Source of the DNA: Lelliottia amnigena
GTDB taxonomy: Bacteria > Pseudomonadota > Gammaproteobacteria > Enterobacterales > Enterobacteriaceae
Direction: 5' to 3'
DNA length: 64,000 bases
Assembly (NCBI GenBank): GCA_900635465.1
Contig: LR134135.1
Span: forward strand, 4,030,001-4,094,000
A model generated the notes under the pieces. That model saw only the letters and a program-made list of their open reading frames with translations, had not been told where the DNA came from and did not search any database. Each line of letters opens with the position of its first letter. Within the stretch, counting starts at the first letter, position 1. Shown piece by piece: positions 1 to 9,245 of the stretch. The position numbers and the translations under genes were made by a program.

Positions 1-54
1 CAGAATGCGCGTGCGCGAACGAAACGCATACCACCGTTCGAATAAGCTGTGCAC
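1..54 (-). CDS. hofO: HofO, N-terminal fragment cut by window edge
   Basis: Only the first 18 codons are present. The minus strand reads GTG-CAC-AGC-TTA..., giving MHSLFERWYAFRSRTRIL, which has the same pattern of hydrophobic and basic residues as the E. coli HofO amino terminus. The GTG lies three bases after the hofN stop, and a CAGGAG ribosome binding site sits inside the last hofN codons at about 7-base spacing, so the two are translationally linked. HofO is a PilO-like inner-membrane protein of the Hof cluster for DNA use as a nutrient; that role is family knowledge. Confidence 0.75.
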   Translation of the reverse strand, partial: MHSLFERWYAFRSRTRIL

Positions 55-57
55 GTC

Positions 58-576
58 TCACTCCTGGCGCTGGAGTGTGAGGCTGTACGTCCAGCGCCCC
101 TGATTATCCTGCTGCAGCTCCCCCGCAGGCCCAAGCGTGAAGCCACCGAAGTGCTTCAATGATTCAGTGAGTTTTTGAAGGGATAAAAGCGTCGTGGCAT
201 AACCTTTCAACACCAGGCTGGACTGCTGAAATGACATTTGCGTGAGCCATACCTGCTCCGGAATCGCCAACGCCAGCGCCACGAGCGTTGGCTGCCAGGC
301 TTGCGTTTTAGTCAGCAAAACAGCCGCTTGTTGGGTGAGTTGCTGTTGCTCGTGTTGCGCTCGCCAGCGCGCACGATGGGCCTCGAGCTTTTGTTGAATC
401 GCCATATCGCCCACCAGATACACCTCCAGCACGTGCGAACGTATCGCGAAGCGCGATCGCAGACTCATCATCACGGTGAGGGAAAGCAGTAACGACCCAA
501 CAAAGAGTAACGTCCAGAAACGCCAGCAACGCTGTTGTCGCCATTGCCGCCACGGCAAAAAGTTAGTGGTTTTCAT
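58..576 (-). CDS. hofN: HofN, PilN-like inner-membrane protein
   Basis: 172 aa, close to the 179 aa of E. coli HofN. It has a short basic cytoplasmic start, one membrane segment at about residues 20-42, then a helical, Gln/Arg-rich periplasmic region, the layout of PilN-type platform proteins of type IV pilus-like machines. Its ATG overlaps the hofM stop in an ATGA and hofO follows after three bases, so hofM-hofN-hofO are co-transcribed. In E. coli the cluster is needed to use extracellular DNA as a carbon source. Identification rests on position next to mrcA and on overall similarity. Confidence 0.85.
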   Translation of the reverse strand: MKTTNFLPWRQWRQQRCWRFWTLLFVGSLLLSLTVMMSLRSRFAIRSHVLEVYLVGDMAIQQKLEAHRARWRAQHEQQQLTQQAAVLLTKTQAWQPTLVALALAIPEQVWLTQMSFQQSSLVLKGYATTLLSLQKLTESLKHFGGFTLGPAGELQQDNQGRWTYSLTLQRQE

Positions 577-1356
577 TCAACGATGTCCCCCATCGCAAGG
601 GCCAGAGCGACGGTAAAGTCCGCTCCACAGTCAGGCAATGGCGGCAAATTACGTGAGACCAGAGTGAAAGGATCAAGATTATCAGCCGCGAAAAGAGCCA
701 TATCTTCAGGCTTAAGCGCCAAAAGCGCCGCCAGATCTCCCACCGCTGCTGCCTCGGTCAGTGGCTTACGGCCCCACTGGTGACGCGTTGCCCATAGCCA
801 GTGGCGATCGTCGCGCCAGACCGCGCAGTGGAAAGGAGGCTGAAGAAGTAGCAGTAAATTCACCAGCGCACCCGCATCCGGCGTAATCGCCGCAACATGC
901 AGACGGAGCGTGTTTGCCAGCGTTAACAATGCCGCGACCTCTTTGTTTTGTGCAGCGGTTACCTGGAACGAACGGGTCAGCGTATCCTGCACATAATCGA
1001 AGCACAGCGCATCGGGTGCCATTTCAAGCTCGCGTGACATGGCTGAAGCAATCCACGAGGCTTGCTCACTGTCGCGTAAGTTGAGTGCCGGACAAGGAAG
1101 CGCTTTTTTGCAACGTTCGTGCAGCGGGGAATGCGAGGAAAATCCGGTGATGGTGCGGCAAGACCTTGCTCCAGGTACGTAGCGCAGCAACCAATTGTTC
1201 TGGCTCAATAATTTGTCCATCACGGATAATTCCCCGCTCCAGCGGAATTTGCCACCAACGGCGCAGATTCCATCCGGTTCGCTCCTTTGTAAGACAGACA
1301 GCTAAAACCCTATCTTGTTGAATATGAACACCTGTTCGCCACGTTTTGAAAGCCAT
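573..1356 (-). pseudogene. hofM: HofM, PilM-like protein, one frameshift
   Basis: PilM-like actin-fold protein, first gene of the hof cluster, divergent from mrcA. Reading starts at ATG 1354-1356 (MAFKTWRTGVHIQQ) and runs in frame to FLAFPAARTLQK. It then leaves frame at a run of six T on the plus strand (1104-1109). The rest, from ALPCPALNLRDSEQ to the stop at 573, is in another frame. The span is 784 bases, so removing one base gives 261 codons (260 aa, against 259 in E. coli). The indel sits in a homopolymer, so sequencing error is more likely than a real pseudogene. Confidence 0.85.
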
Positions 1357-1476
1357 GCTTCACGATCTCCTTATCGCCCGTCCTTTTGACGGCTATATCA
1401 ATGATTCAGGCTTGCCTTTATACTACCGGCCGATTGTTTAGAAACTGCCCAAGTGAAACTAAATGGGAAATCTCCA

Positions 1477-4029
1477 GTGAAGTTCGTAAAGTATTTATTG
1501 ATCCTTGCAGTCTGTTGCATTCTGCTGGGAGCAGGCTCGATTTATGGTTTGTACAAATATATTGAGCCGCAACTGCCTGATGTCGCCACGCTACGCGATG
1601 TGCGACTGCAAATCCCGATGCAGGTCTACAGTGCCGACGGTGAATTGATCGCTCAATATGGCGAAAAGCGCCGTATTCCGCTGACCTTAAATGAAATTCC
1701 TCCGGTGATGGTGAAGGCCTTTATCGCCACGGAAGACAGCCGTTTTTATGAACACCATGGCGTCGATCCTGTGGGGATTTTCCGTGCCGCAAGCGTGGCA
1801 TTGTTCTCCGGTCACGCTTCCCAGGGGGCAAGTACGATTACGCAGCAGCTGGCGCGTAACTTCTTCCTGAGCCCGGAAAAAACGCTGACGCGTAAGATCA
1901 AGGAAGTGTTTCTTGCTATTCGCATCGAGCAATTGCTGAGCAAAGACGAAATCCTCGAGCTTTATCTCAACAAGATCTATCTGGGATATCGCGCGTACGG
2001 CGTGGGCGCGGCGGCGCAGGTCTATTTCGGTAAGCCTGTCCAGGAGCTGACCTTAAGCGAAATGGCGACCATTGCGGGTCTGCCTAAAGCACCGTCGACG
2101 TTTAACCCGCTCTACTCACTCGATCGTGCCACTGCGCGCCGTAACGTAGTGCTGTCACGCATGCTAAGCGAAGGCTATATCAGCCAGACACAGTACGATC
2201 AGGCGCGCAATGATGTGATTGACGCTAACTATCACGCGCCCAAAATCGCCTTCTCGGCCCCGTATCTCACGGAAATGGTCCGTCAGGAGATGGTGAGTCG
2301 CTACGGTGAACAGGCGTATGAAGACGGGTACCGCATCACCACCACCATCACGCGTAAAGTTCAGCAGGCGGCGCAGCAGGCGGTGCGTAACAACGTGATG
2401 GATTACGACATGCGTCACGGCTACCGTGGCCCGTCTAATGTGCTGTGGAAAGTGGGCGAAAGCGCATGGGACAGCAAAAAAATCACGGATTCGCTGAAAG
2501 CACTGCCGACTTACGGCCCGCTCCTTCCTGCCGTTGTCACGGCGGCCGATCCGCAGGAAGCGACCGCTACGCTTGGAGACGGGACCTCGGTTTCTCTGCG
2601 CATGGATGGCATTCGCTGGGCTCGCCCGTATCGCTCCGATACATCGCAAGGCCCAACGCCGCGTAAAGTCACGGATGTGGTCCAGACCGGGCAGCAAATC
2701 TGGGTTCGTAAAGTCAACGACGCCTGGTGGCTGGCGCAGGTTCCGGATGTGAACTCGGCGTTAGTCTCCATCAACCCGCAGAATGGCGCGGTGATGGCGC
2801 TGGTCGGTGGTTTTGATTTTAATCAGAGCAAATTTAACCGTGTAACGCAGGCTCTGCGTCAGGTCGGCTCCAACATCAAGCCTTTCCTGTACACCGCGGC
2901 GATGGATAAAGGGCTGACGCTCGCCAGTATCCTCAACGATGTGCCGATCTCTCGCTGGGATGCGGGCGCAGGTTCCGACTGGCAGCCGAAAAACTCTCCG
3001 CCGGAGTATTCCGGTCCAATCCGTTTACGTCAGGGTCTGGGGCAGTCTAAAAACGTGGTCATGGTTCGCGCGATGCGTGCAATGGGCGTCGATTACGCTG
3101 CGGAATATCTCCAACGTTTCGGTTTCCCGGCACAAAATATCGTGCATACCGAATCGCTGGCGCTGGGCTCCGCATCCTTTACGCCATTGCAGGTCGCTCG
3201 CGGTTACTCGGTGATGGCGAACGGCGGTTTCCTGGTCGATCCGTATTTCATCAGTAAAATTGAAAACGATCAGGGCGGCGTGATTTTTGAAGCTAAGCCA
3301 AAAATCGCCTGCCCGGAATGTGATATCCCGGTGATTTACGGCGACACGCCGAAATCGAACGTACTGGAAAATAAAGACATGGAAGATGTCGCCCTGTCGC
3401 AGGAGCGACAGAATTCCACCGTTCCGCAGCCGCAACTGGAGCAGGCAAACCAGGCGCTTGTCGCGCAAAGCGGTGCGCAGGAATATGCTCCGCATGTGAT
3501 CAATACGCCGCTCTCCTTCCTGATTAAGAGCGCCCTGAATACCAATATCTTTGGTGAACCGGGCTGGCAAGGCACGGGCTGGCGTGCGGGCCGTGATTTA
3601 CAGCGGCGCGACATCGGCGGCAAAACCGGGACGACCAACAGTTCTAAAGACGCCTGGTTCTCCGGTTTCGGTCCGGGCGTGGTGACGTCCGTGTGGATCG
3701 GCTTTGACGATCACCGTCGCGATTTGGGCCGAACGTCGGCATCGGGTGCGATTAAAGATCAGATTTCTGGTTACGAAGGCGGCGCGAAGAGCGCACAGCC
3801 GGCCTGGGATGCTTATATGAAAGCGGTTCTGGAGGGCGTTCCTGAACAGCCACTCACGCCGCCGCCAGGTATTGTGACAGTCAATATCGACCGTAGCACC
3901 GGCCAGTTAGCCAACGGCGGAAACAGCCGTGAAGAGTTCTTCATTGAGGGCACGCAGCCGACAACGCAGGCGGTGCATGAGGTAGGGACTGAGCTGATTG
4001 ATAACGGCGAGACGCACGAGTTGTTCTGA
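1477..4029 (+). CDS. mrcA: Penicillin-binding protein 1A (bifunctional peptidoglycan synthase)
   Basis: Polymerises glycan strands and crosslinks peptides in the periplasm. From GTG 1477 (MKFVKYLLILAV) the protein is 850 aa, exactly the E. coli length. The upstream in-frame GTG at 1453 would add eight residues and is an alternative. Visible parts: a membrane anchor at about residues 5-27; the glycosyltransferase motif EDSRFYEHHGVD with catalytic Glu86; the transpeptidase nucleophile motif SNIK with Ser465; and KTGT at about 716. It is transcribed away from hofM and ends at a strong hairpin. Penicillins act at the serine. Confidence 0.96.
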   Translation: MKFVKYLLILAVCCILLGAGSIYGLYKYIEPQLPDVATLRDVRLQIPMQVYSADGELIAQYGEKRRIPLTLNEIPPVMVKAFIATEDSRFYEHHGVDPVGIFRAASVALFSGHASQGASTITQQLARNFFLSPEKTLTRKIKEVFLAIRIEQLLSKDEILELYLNKIYLGYRAYGVGAAAQVYFGKPVQELTLSEMATIAGLPKAPSTFNPLYSLDRATARRNVVLSRMLSEGYISQTQYDQARNDVIDANYHAPKIAFSAPYLTEMVRQEMVSRYGEQAYEDGYRITTTITRKVQQAAQQAVRNNVMDYDMRHGYRGPSNVLWKVGESAWDSKKITDSLKALPTYGPLLPAVVTAADPQEATATLGDGTSVSLRMDGIRWARPYRSDTSQGPTPRKVTDVVQTGQQIWVRKVNDAWWLAQVPDVNSALVSINPQNGAVMALVGGFDFNQSKFNRVTQALRQVGSNIKPFLYTAAMDKGLTLASILNDVPISRWDAGAGSDWQPKNSPPEYSGPIRLRQGLGQSKNVVMVRAMRAMGVDYAAEYLQRFGFPAQNIVHTESLALGSASFTPLQVARGYSVMANGGFLVDPYFISKIENDQGGVIFEAKPKIACPECDIPVIYGDTPKSNVLENKDMEDVALSQERQNSTVPQPQLEQANQALVAQSGAQEYAPHVINTPLSFLIKSALNTNIFGEPGWQGTGWRAGRDLQRRDIGGKTGTTNSSKDAWFSGFGPGVVTSVWIGFDDHRRDLGRTSASGAIKDQISGYEGGAKSAQPAWDAYMKAVLEGVPEQPLTPPPGIVTVNIDRSTGQLANGGNSREEFFIEGTQPTTQAVHEVGTELIDNGETHELF

Positions 4030-4056
4030 CGAACAGCCCCCACTGAAACTCATAGT

Positions 4057-4088
4057 AAAAACGGTAACCCAAGGGTTACCGTTTTTTT
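4057..4088. terminator. Rho-independent terminator between mrcA and nudE
   Basis: Perfect 10-bp stem ACGGTAACCC / GGGTTACCGT with an AA loop (4061-4082), followed by seven T on the plus strand and preceded by an A run. It can therefore stop both converging genes, mrcA and nudE. Confidence 0.9.
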
Positions 4089-4136
4089 GTGTACTTTCGC
4101 CTGAGACGAGCGAGACGAGGCATAGCCGTCGAAGAG

Positions 4137-4697
4137 CTACAGCCGCCCTTGCCCTTTGAGCCATTCACGCACCAGGAACAGCGCACTCACGTTGCGAGCC
4201 TCATGGAAATCAGGTTCTTCCAGCAAATCCATCAAATGTGCCAGCGGCCAGCGAACCTGCGGTAACGGCTCTGGCTCGTCACCTTCCAGTTTTTCTGGAT
4301 AGAGATCTTCGGCGAGCACAATATTCATTTTGCTGGAGAAATAGGACGGCGCCATGGAGAGCTTTTTCAGGAAGGTCAGATCGTTCGCACCAAAACCCAC
4401 CTCTTCCTTCAGCTCACGATTGGCTGCTTCAAAAACGGATTCACCCGGATCGATCAGTCCTTTAGAGAAACCCAGTTCGTAAGATTCTGTGCCCACCGCA
4501 TATTCACGAATCAGGATAAGATGGTCATCAACAATCGGAACGATCATTACCGCTTCGCGCGTTGATGGGCGCATACGTTCATACACGCGTCGCACGCCGT
4601 TGCTGAACTCCAGATCCACACTTTCCACATTAAACAGCCGCGATTTGGCGATTGTTTCAACATTCAGAATAATGGGCTTTTGTAAGGGTTTGCTCAT
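4137..4697 (-). CDS. nudE: NudE, ADP-sugar / NAD(H) Nudix hydrolase
   Basis: 186 aa, identical in length to E. coli NudE. It hydrolyses ADP-ribose, NADH and diadenosine polyphosphates in the cytoplasm. The Nudix box G-x5-E-x7-REL-x-EE-x-GF spans about residues 80-102, including the REL and EE metal-binding residues. I chose ATG 4697 (MSKPLQKPIIL) because it matches the family start; the frame stays open another 31 codons upstream to 4790, but those residues (MQKCKFRANDI...) do not look like the family. It converges with mrcA and diverges from igaA. Confidence 0.94.
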   Translation of the reverse strand: MSKPLQKPIILNVETIAKSRLFNVESVDLEFSNGVRRVYERMRPSTREAVMIVPIVDDHLILIREYAVGTESYELGFSKGLIDPGESVFEAANRELKEEVGFGANDLTFLKKLSMAPSYFSSKMNIVLAEDLYPEKLEGDEPEPLPQVRWPLAHLMDLLEEPDFHEARNVSALFLVREWLKGQGRL

Positions 4698-5017
4698 CTT
4701 GACGGGTCTTTGCTGGGTAAACTGAGTGCATTGTGCGATATGACGCACGGTTTCGGCAATGTCATTTGCCCTAAATTTACATTTTTGCAACTTATCCTAA
4801 ACCAGTTATTATTTCAAATTAAAAGTCAAGAGGTTGAAATAACTCCAGGAATTTGCTGATATTCCGCTTTGGTTGCCTTTGCTATCATTTTTGATCACTG
4901 GGATGCGCTTCAGATTGCTCAAGTTCGACTCCATGCTTGCCGATAGCCAACCACAGAGACACATTCACGGTAATAGGTGCGACTGACTACACCTGAAATA
5001 AGTAAGATGGGGAAAGC

Positions 5018-7156
5018 ATGAGCACCATTTTGATATTTTTCGCTGCTATGCTGGCCTGCGTATTCATTGCAGGATGGTTACTCAGACGCCGGGCGCAACG
5101 TCGACTTCGACTGCCCTTTTTAAACGCTTTCGCCGGTGCGACCACGCGTACGCTGGCCGCCGATGAACGCAGCGCCATTGAAAATTATCTCGATACGCTG
5201 AACCGCATCCTTCAGACGCCAGGGCCGACCGGCGCCACTGCAGCGCCTGTATCTCTGAATCTCAACGCGCACAGCGACACCGTGTTGTGCGTGACGCGCT
5301 CGATCACCCGCTATGGCATCACCACCGATGACCCTAATAAGTGGCGCTACTATCTCGACTCCGTCGAAGTGCATTTGCCACCGTTCTGGGAGCAATACAT
5401 CAATGATGAAAATAGCGTCGAGCTCATCCATACCGATTCCATTCCGCTGGTTATCGCCCTGAATGGCCATACCCTGAGTGAATATGTTCAGGAAGCGCCG
5501 CGCTTTGCGCTCGAACGAGCAAACTCTACGCAAGCGTCCATCCGTGGCGAAGAGACCGAACAGATTGAACTGCTCAATATTCGCCAGGAAACGTACGAAG
5601 AGTACGCGCTGAGCCGCCCGGATGGCATCCGTGAAGCAATTTTAATTGTCGCCGCTTTCCTGCTGTTTTTCCTGTGCCTGATGACGCCCGACGTTTTTGC
5701 CCCGTGGCTCGCAGGCGGCGCTGTCCTGTTGATCGCCGCAGGGTTGTGGGGGCTTTTTGCTTCTCCGGCTAAAACGGCCTTGCGCGAAATCCACTGCTTA
5801 CGTGGTACGCCAAAACGCTGGGGTCTGTTCGGTGAGAACGATCAGGAGCACATCAACAATATTTCGCTCGGCATTATCGATCTTATTTACCCGCGTCACT
5901 GGCAGCCGTGGATTGCTCAGGATTTAGGGCAAAAAACCGATATTGATATCTATCTCGATCGCCAGGTGGTCCGTCAGGGGCGTTTTTTATCGCTGCATGA
6001 TGAGGTGAAAAACTTCCCGCTCCAGCACTGGCTGCGCAGCAGCATTATTGCAGGTGGCGCGGCGCTCGTTCTGGCGTTACTGATTTTCCTTGTTCCCCTT
6101 GATATGCCAATTAAATTCACCGTGTCGTGGATTAAAGGCGCGCAAACTATCGAAGCGACAAGCGTTCATCAGTTGGAAGAGGCTGGCGTTCGCGTGGGGG
6201 ACACCCTGAAGCTGAAAGGTACGGGTATGTGTAATATTCATGCGCCGGGAACCTGGAATACACGCCAAAATTCGCCCTTCACCCCCTTCGATTGCTCACA
6301 GATCATCTGGAATGACGCGCCGCCGTTGCCGCTGCCGGAATCCGATACCGTCAGTAAAGCGACGGCTTTGACGCAGGCGCTTAATCGCCAGCTACACCCA
6401 AAACCCGACGAGAATTCGCGCGTCAGTCAGTCTTTGCGCTCTGCCATTCAAAAATCCGGAATGGTTTTGCTGGATGATTTTGGCGACATCGTGATGAAAA
6501 CACAGGACTTATGTTCTGCAGAGGATGAGTGTGTTCGTCTCAAAAATGCCCTCGTCAACCTCGGGAACAGCAAAGACTGGGAAGCACTGGTCAAACGCGC
6601 TGAGGCAGGCCGACTGGACGGCGTGAATGTGTTGTTACGTCCGGTGAGTGCGGAGTCCCTGGAAAATCTGGTCGCCACGTCAACCGCGCCGTTTGTGATG
6701 CGTGAAACCTCCCGTGCGGCTCAGGCGCTTAACAGCCCGGCACCCGGCGGTTTTGTGATTGCCAGTGAAGAGGGTAGCGACTTGGTTGATCAGCCGTATC
6801 CGCCTGTAGCGCTCTATGATTATCCGGCCCAGGAACAGTGGGGCGAGTTCCAGCGCCTGGCGCAAATGCTGATGCAAACGCCATTTAGCGCAGAAGGGAT
6901 CGTCACCGGAACCTTTACCGATGCGAACGGCACGCGGCATGTCGATCTGCATCGCATGCCGGACAGCGCCGGATTGTGGCGTTATATCGGGACGACACTG
7001 CTCATGATGGCCATGTTGATTTGCATCATCTGGAACGGTTTTGCTGCCCTGCGCCGCTATCAGCGCTCACGTACTCGTCTGGCCGAGATCCAGCAATATT
7101 ACGATAATTGCCTCAATCCTAAACTTATCTCCGCGCCTGAGAGCCTGATCGGATAA
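5018..7156 (+). CDS. igaA: IgaA (YrfF), inner-membrane inhibitor of the Rcs phosphorelay
   Basis: 712 aa against 711 in E. coli. IgaA holds the Rcs envelope-stress phosphorelay in check through RcsD and is essential when Rcs is intact (family knowledge, also UmoB in Proteus). Membrane segments are visible at about residues 2-22, a pair at 205-247, one at 341-363 and one at 653-676. They separate a cytoplasmic part from a large periplasmic domain (about 364-650) that contains four Cys. The start has a GGGGAAAGC ribosome site six bases before the ATG. It stands alone with its own 227-bp upstream region shared with nudE. Confidence 0.95.
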   Translation: MSTILIFFAAMLACVFIAGWLLRRRAQRRLRLPFLNAFAGATTRTLAADERSAIENYLDTLNRILQTPGPTGATAAPVSLNLNAHSDTVLCVTRSITRYGITTDDPNKWRYYLDSVEVHLPPFWEQYINDENSVELIHTDSIPLVIALNGHTLSEYVQEAPRFALERANSTQASIRGEETEQIELLNIRQETYEEYALSRPDGIREAILIVAAFLLFFLCLMTPDVFAPWLAGGAVLLIAAGLWGLFASPAKTALREIHCLRGTPKRWGLFGENDQEHINNISLGIIDLIYPRHWQPWIAQDLGQKTDIDIYLDRQVVRQGRFLSLHDEVKNFPLQHWLRSSIIAGGAALVLALLIFLVPLDMPIKFTVSWIKGAQTIEATSVHQLEEAGVRVGDTLKLKGTGMCNIHAPGTWNTRQNSPFTPFDCSQIIWNDAPPLPLPESDTVSKATALTQALNRQLHPKPDENSRVSQSLRSAIQKSGMVLLDDFGDIVMKTQDLCSAEDECVRLKNALVNLGNSKDWEALVKRAEAGRLDGVNVLLRPVSAESLENLVATSTAPFVMRETSRAAQALNSPAPGGFVIASEEGSDLVDQPYPPVALYDYPAQEQWGEFQRLAQMLMQTPFSAEGIVTGTFTDANGTRHVDLHRMPDSAGLWRYIGTTLLMMAMLICIIWNGFAALRRYQRSRTRLAEIQQYYDNCLNPKLISAPESLIG

Positions 7157-7222
7157 CGCCTCTGCGCGACAAGTTGTGCTAACCTGTCGCGCACGTTTCT
7201 TCTGGCTGGAGAGTTCCCCCTC

Positions 7223-7906
7223 ATGCATCTTGATATCGCCTGGCAGGACGTTGATACCGTTCTGCTGGATATGGACGGCACGCTGCTCGATCTCGCATTT
7301 GACACCCATTTCTGGCAAAAGCTGGTGCCCGAAACCTACGGTGCGCAGCAGGGTATCACTCCGTCAGAAGCGCAGGATTACATTCGTCAGCAGTATCACG
7401 CCGTGCAACATACGCTAAACTGGTACTGCCTGGATTACTGGAGCGACCGCCTCGGTCTGGATATTTGTGCCATGACCACCGCTCAAGGGCCGCACGCAGT
7501 TTTGCGTGAAGATACGGTGCCGTTTTTGGATGCCCTGAAGGCGAGCGGCAAACGACGTATTTTGCTGACCAACGCGCATCCGCATAATCTGGCCGTGAAG
7601 CTGGAACATACTGGATTAGCGTCACACCTTGATTTATTACTTTCCACCCACACATTTGGGTATCCGAAAGAGGATCAGCGGTTATGGCAGGCCGTCGCGG
7701 AGAAAACCGGTTTGCAGCCAGACAGAACCTTGTTCATTGATGACAGTGAACCGATCCTGGATGCCGCAGCAAAATTTGGGGTTCGGTATTGCCTGGGCGT
7801 GACCAATCCCGATTCTGGACAGGCTGAAAAAAGCTATCAGCGGCATCCGGCGTTGAACGATTACCGTCGAATGATCCCCTCACTCAGCGTGAAGGAGAAG
7901 CCATGA
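7223..7906 (+). CDS. yrfG: YrfG, GMP/IMP 5'-nucleotidase of the HAD family
   Basis: 227 aa, five longer than E. coli YrfG. HAD motif I is DMDGT with nucleophile Asp16 and acid Asp18; motif II is the Thr in LLTNAHPHN; motif III/IV is the Lys in YPKED plus FIDDSE. The E. coli enzyme dephosphorylates purine mononucleotides (family knowledge). A GGCTGGAGAG ribosome site precedes ATG 7223. Its TGA overlaps the hslR ATG (ATGA), and hslO follows 23 bases later, so yrfG-hslR-hslO form one unit. Confidence 0.93.
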   Translation: MHLDIAWQDVDTVLLDMDGTLLDLAFDTHFWQKLVPETYGAQQGITPSEAQDYIRQQYHAVQHTLNWYCLDYWSDRLGLDICAMTTAQGPHAVLREDTVPFLDALKASGKRRILLTNAHPHNLAVKLEHTGLASHLDLLLSTHTFGYPKEDQRLWQAVAEKTGLQPDRTLFIDDSEPILDAAAKFGVRYCLGVTNPDSGQAEKSYQRHPALNDYRRMIPSLSVKEKP

Positions 7907-8304
7907 AAGAAAAACCCTCTGATGGGGTAAGGCTCGACAAATGGCTATGGGCGGCCCGTTTTTATAAAACGCGCGCCCTCGCCCGTGAAATGGTTGACGG
8001 TGGCAAAGTGCATTACAACGGGCAGCGCAGCAAGCCGAGTAAGCTTGTTGAACTGAACGCCACTCTGACGTTACGTCAGGGAAACGATGAAAAAACGGTC
8101 GTGATAAAATCCATTACCGAACAGCGTCGTCCGGCGACCGAAGCGACCGCAATGTATGAAGAAACGACAGAAAGCGTCGAGAAGCGCGAGAAAGTGGCGC
8201 TGGCGCGCAAGATGAATGCGCTAACCATGCCGCACCCGGACAGACGACCGGACAAAAAAGAACGTCGCGATCTGATGAAATTTAAGCACGGCGAAATTGA
8301 ATAA
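7903..8304 (+). CDS. hslR: Hsp15, ribosome-associated heat shock protein
   Basis: 133 aa, as in E. coli. An S4 RNA-binding domain occupies about residues 9-75 (RLDKWLWAARFYKTRALA...), followed by a basic, charged tail. Hsp15 binds free 50S subunits that carry a stalled nascent chain with tRNA and helps recycle them after heat shock (family knowledge). The start codon overlaps the yrfG stop, which points to translational coupling. It stands in the conserved heat-shock pair with hslO. Confidence 0.95.
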   Translation: MKEKPSDGVRLDKWLWAARFYKTRALAREMVDGGKVHYNGQRSKPSKLVELNATLTLRQGNDEKTVVIKSITEQRRPATEATAMYEETTESVEKREKVALARKMNALTMPHPDRRPDKKERRDLMKFKHGEIE

Positions 8305-8327
8305 TCGTCGTTTGATGAGAGAAAATT

Positions 8328-9206
8328 ATGGCCCAACACGACCAATTACACCGCTATCTGTTTGAGCAATTTGCCGTTCGCGGTGAGCTGGTAACCGTCT
8401 CCGAAACCTGGAAACAGATTCTGGAGAACCACAATTATCCGCAGCCTGTTAAAAAAGTGCTGGGCGAACTGCTGGTGGCGACAAGCCTGCTAACCGCAAC
8501 GCTGAAATTTGCTGGCGATATCACCGTGCAGTTGCAGGGTGACGGCCCGATGAACATGGCGGTTATCAACGGTAATAATCAGCAGCAGATGCGCGGTGTG
8601 GCTCGCGTGCAGGGCGACGTGCCAGAAGGCGCTGACCTGAAAACGCTGGTGGGCAACGGTTTCCTCGTGATTACCATCACACCAGACGAAGGCGAGCGCT
8701 ATCAGGGCGTGGTAGGCCTTGAAGGCGATACGCTGGCAGAGTGTCTGGAAGATTACTTCCTGCGTTCTGAGCAGTTGCCGACACGCCTGTTTATTCGCAC
8801 CGGCGAGGTTGAAGGTCAACTGGCGGCGGGCGGCATGCTGCTGCAGGTTCTGCCTGCGCAAAATGCCCAGGGCAATGATTTTGAGCATCTGGCGACGCTG
8901 ACCGAAACCATCAAAACCGAAGAGCTCTTCACTCTGCCTGCCAACGAAGTGCTGTGGCGTCTGTACCACGAAGAAGAAGTGACGCTTTACGATCCGCAGG
9001 ATGTTGAGTTCAAATGCACCTGTTCTCGTGAACGCTGTGCGGGTGCGCTGAGAACGCTGCCGGACGAAGAGATCGACAGCATCATGGCCGAAGACGGTGA
9101 AATCGACATGAACTGCGATTACTGTGGTTCTCACTACGTCTTCAACGCCATGGACATCGCCGAGATCCGCAATAACGCTTCTCCGGCCGATCCGCAGGTC
9201 CATTAA
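8328..9206 (+). CDS. hslO: Hsp33, redox-switched holdase chaperone
   Basis: 292 aa, same length as E. coli Hsp33. The zinc switch is complete: Cys230 and Cys232 (CTC) with Cys263 and Cys266 (CDYC), spaced about 30 residues apart as in the family. Cys139 and Cys237 are also present. Under oxidative stress the cysteines form disulfides, zinc is lost and the protein dimerises into an active chaperone (family knowledge). ATG 8328 follows a GAGAAAATT region 23 bases after hslR. A strong hairpin ends the operon. Confidence 0.96.
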   Translation: MAQHDQLHRYLFEQFAVRGELVTVSETWKQILENHNYPQPVKKVLGELLVATSLLTATLKFAGDITVQLQGDGPMNMAVINGNNQQQMRGVARVQGDVPEGADLKTLVGNGFLVITITPDEGERYQGVVGLEGDTLAECLEDYFLRSEQLPTRLFIRTGEVEGQLAAGGMLLQVLPAQNAQGNDFEHLATLTETIKTEELFTLPANEVLWRLYHEEEVTLYDPQDVEFKCTCSRERCAGALRTLPDEEIDSIMAEDGEIDMNCDYCGSHYVFNAMDIAEIRNNASPADPQVH

Positions 9207-9214
9207 TTTTTGTC

Positions 9215-9244
9215 AGAACGGCTCCCAAGGGAGCCGTTCTTTTT
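9215..9244. terminator. Terminator between hslO and yhgE
   Basis: Perfect 12-bp stem AGAACGGCTCCC / GGGAGCCGTTCT with an AA loop, ending in a T run on the plus strand. It lies between converging genes and ends two bases before the yhgE stop codon. Confidence 0.9.
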
Positions 9245-9245
9245 G

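Noticed and set aside
1453..1476. GTG at 1453 as the mrcA start
   Set aside because: Starting at 1477 gives MKFVKYLL and 850 aa exactly as in E. coli; the earlier GTG remains possible but adds residues not typical of the family.
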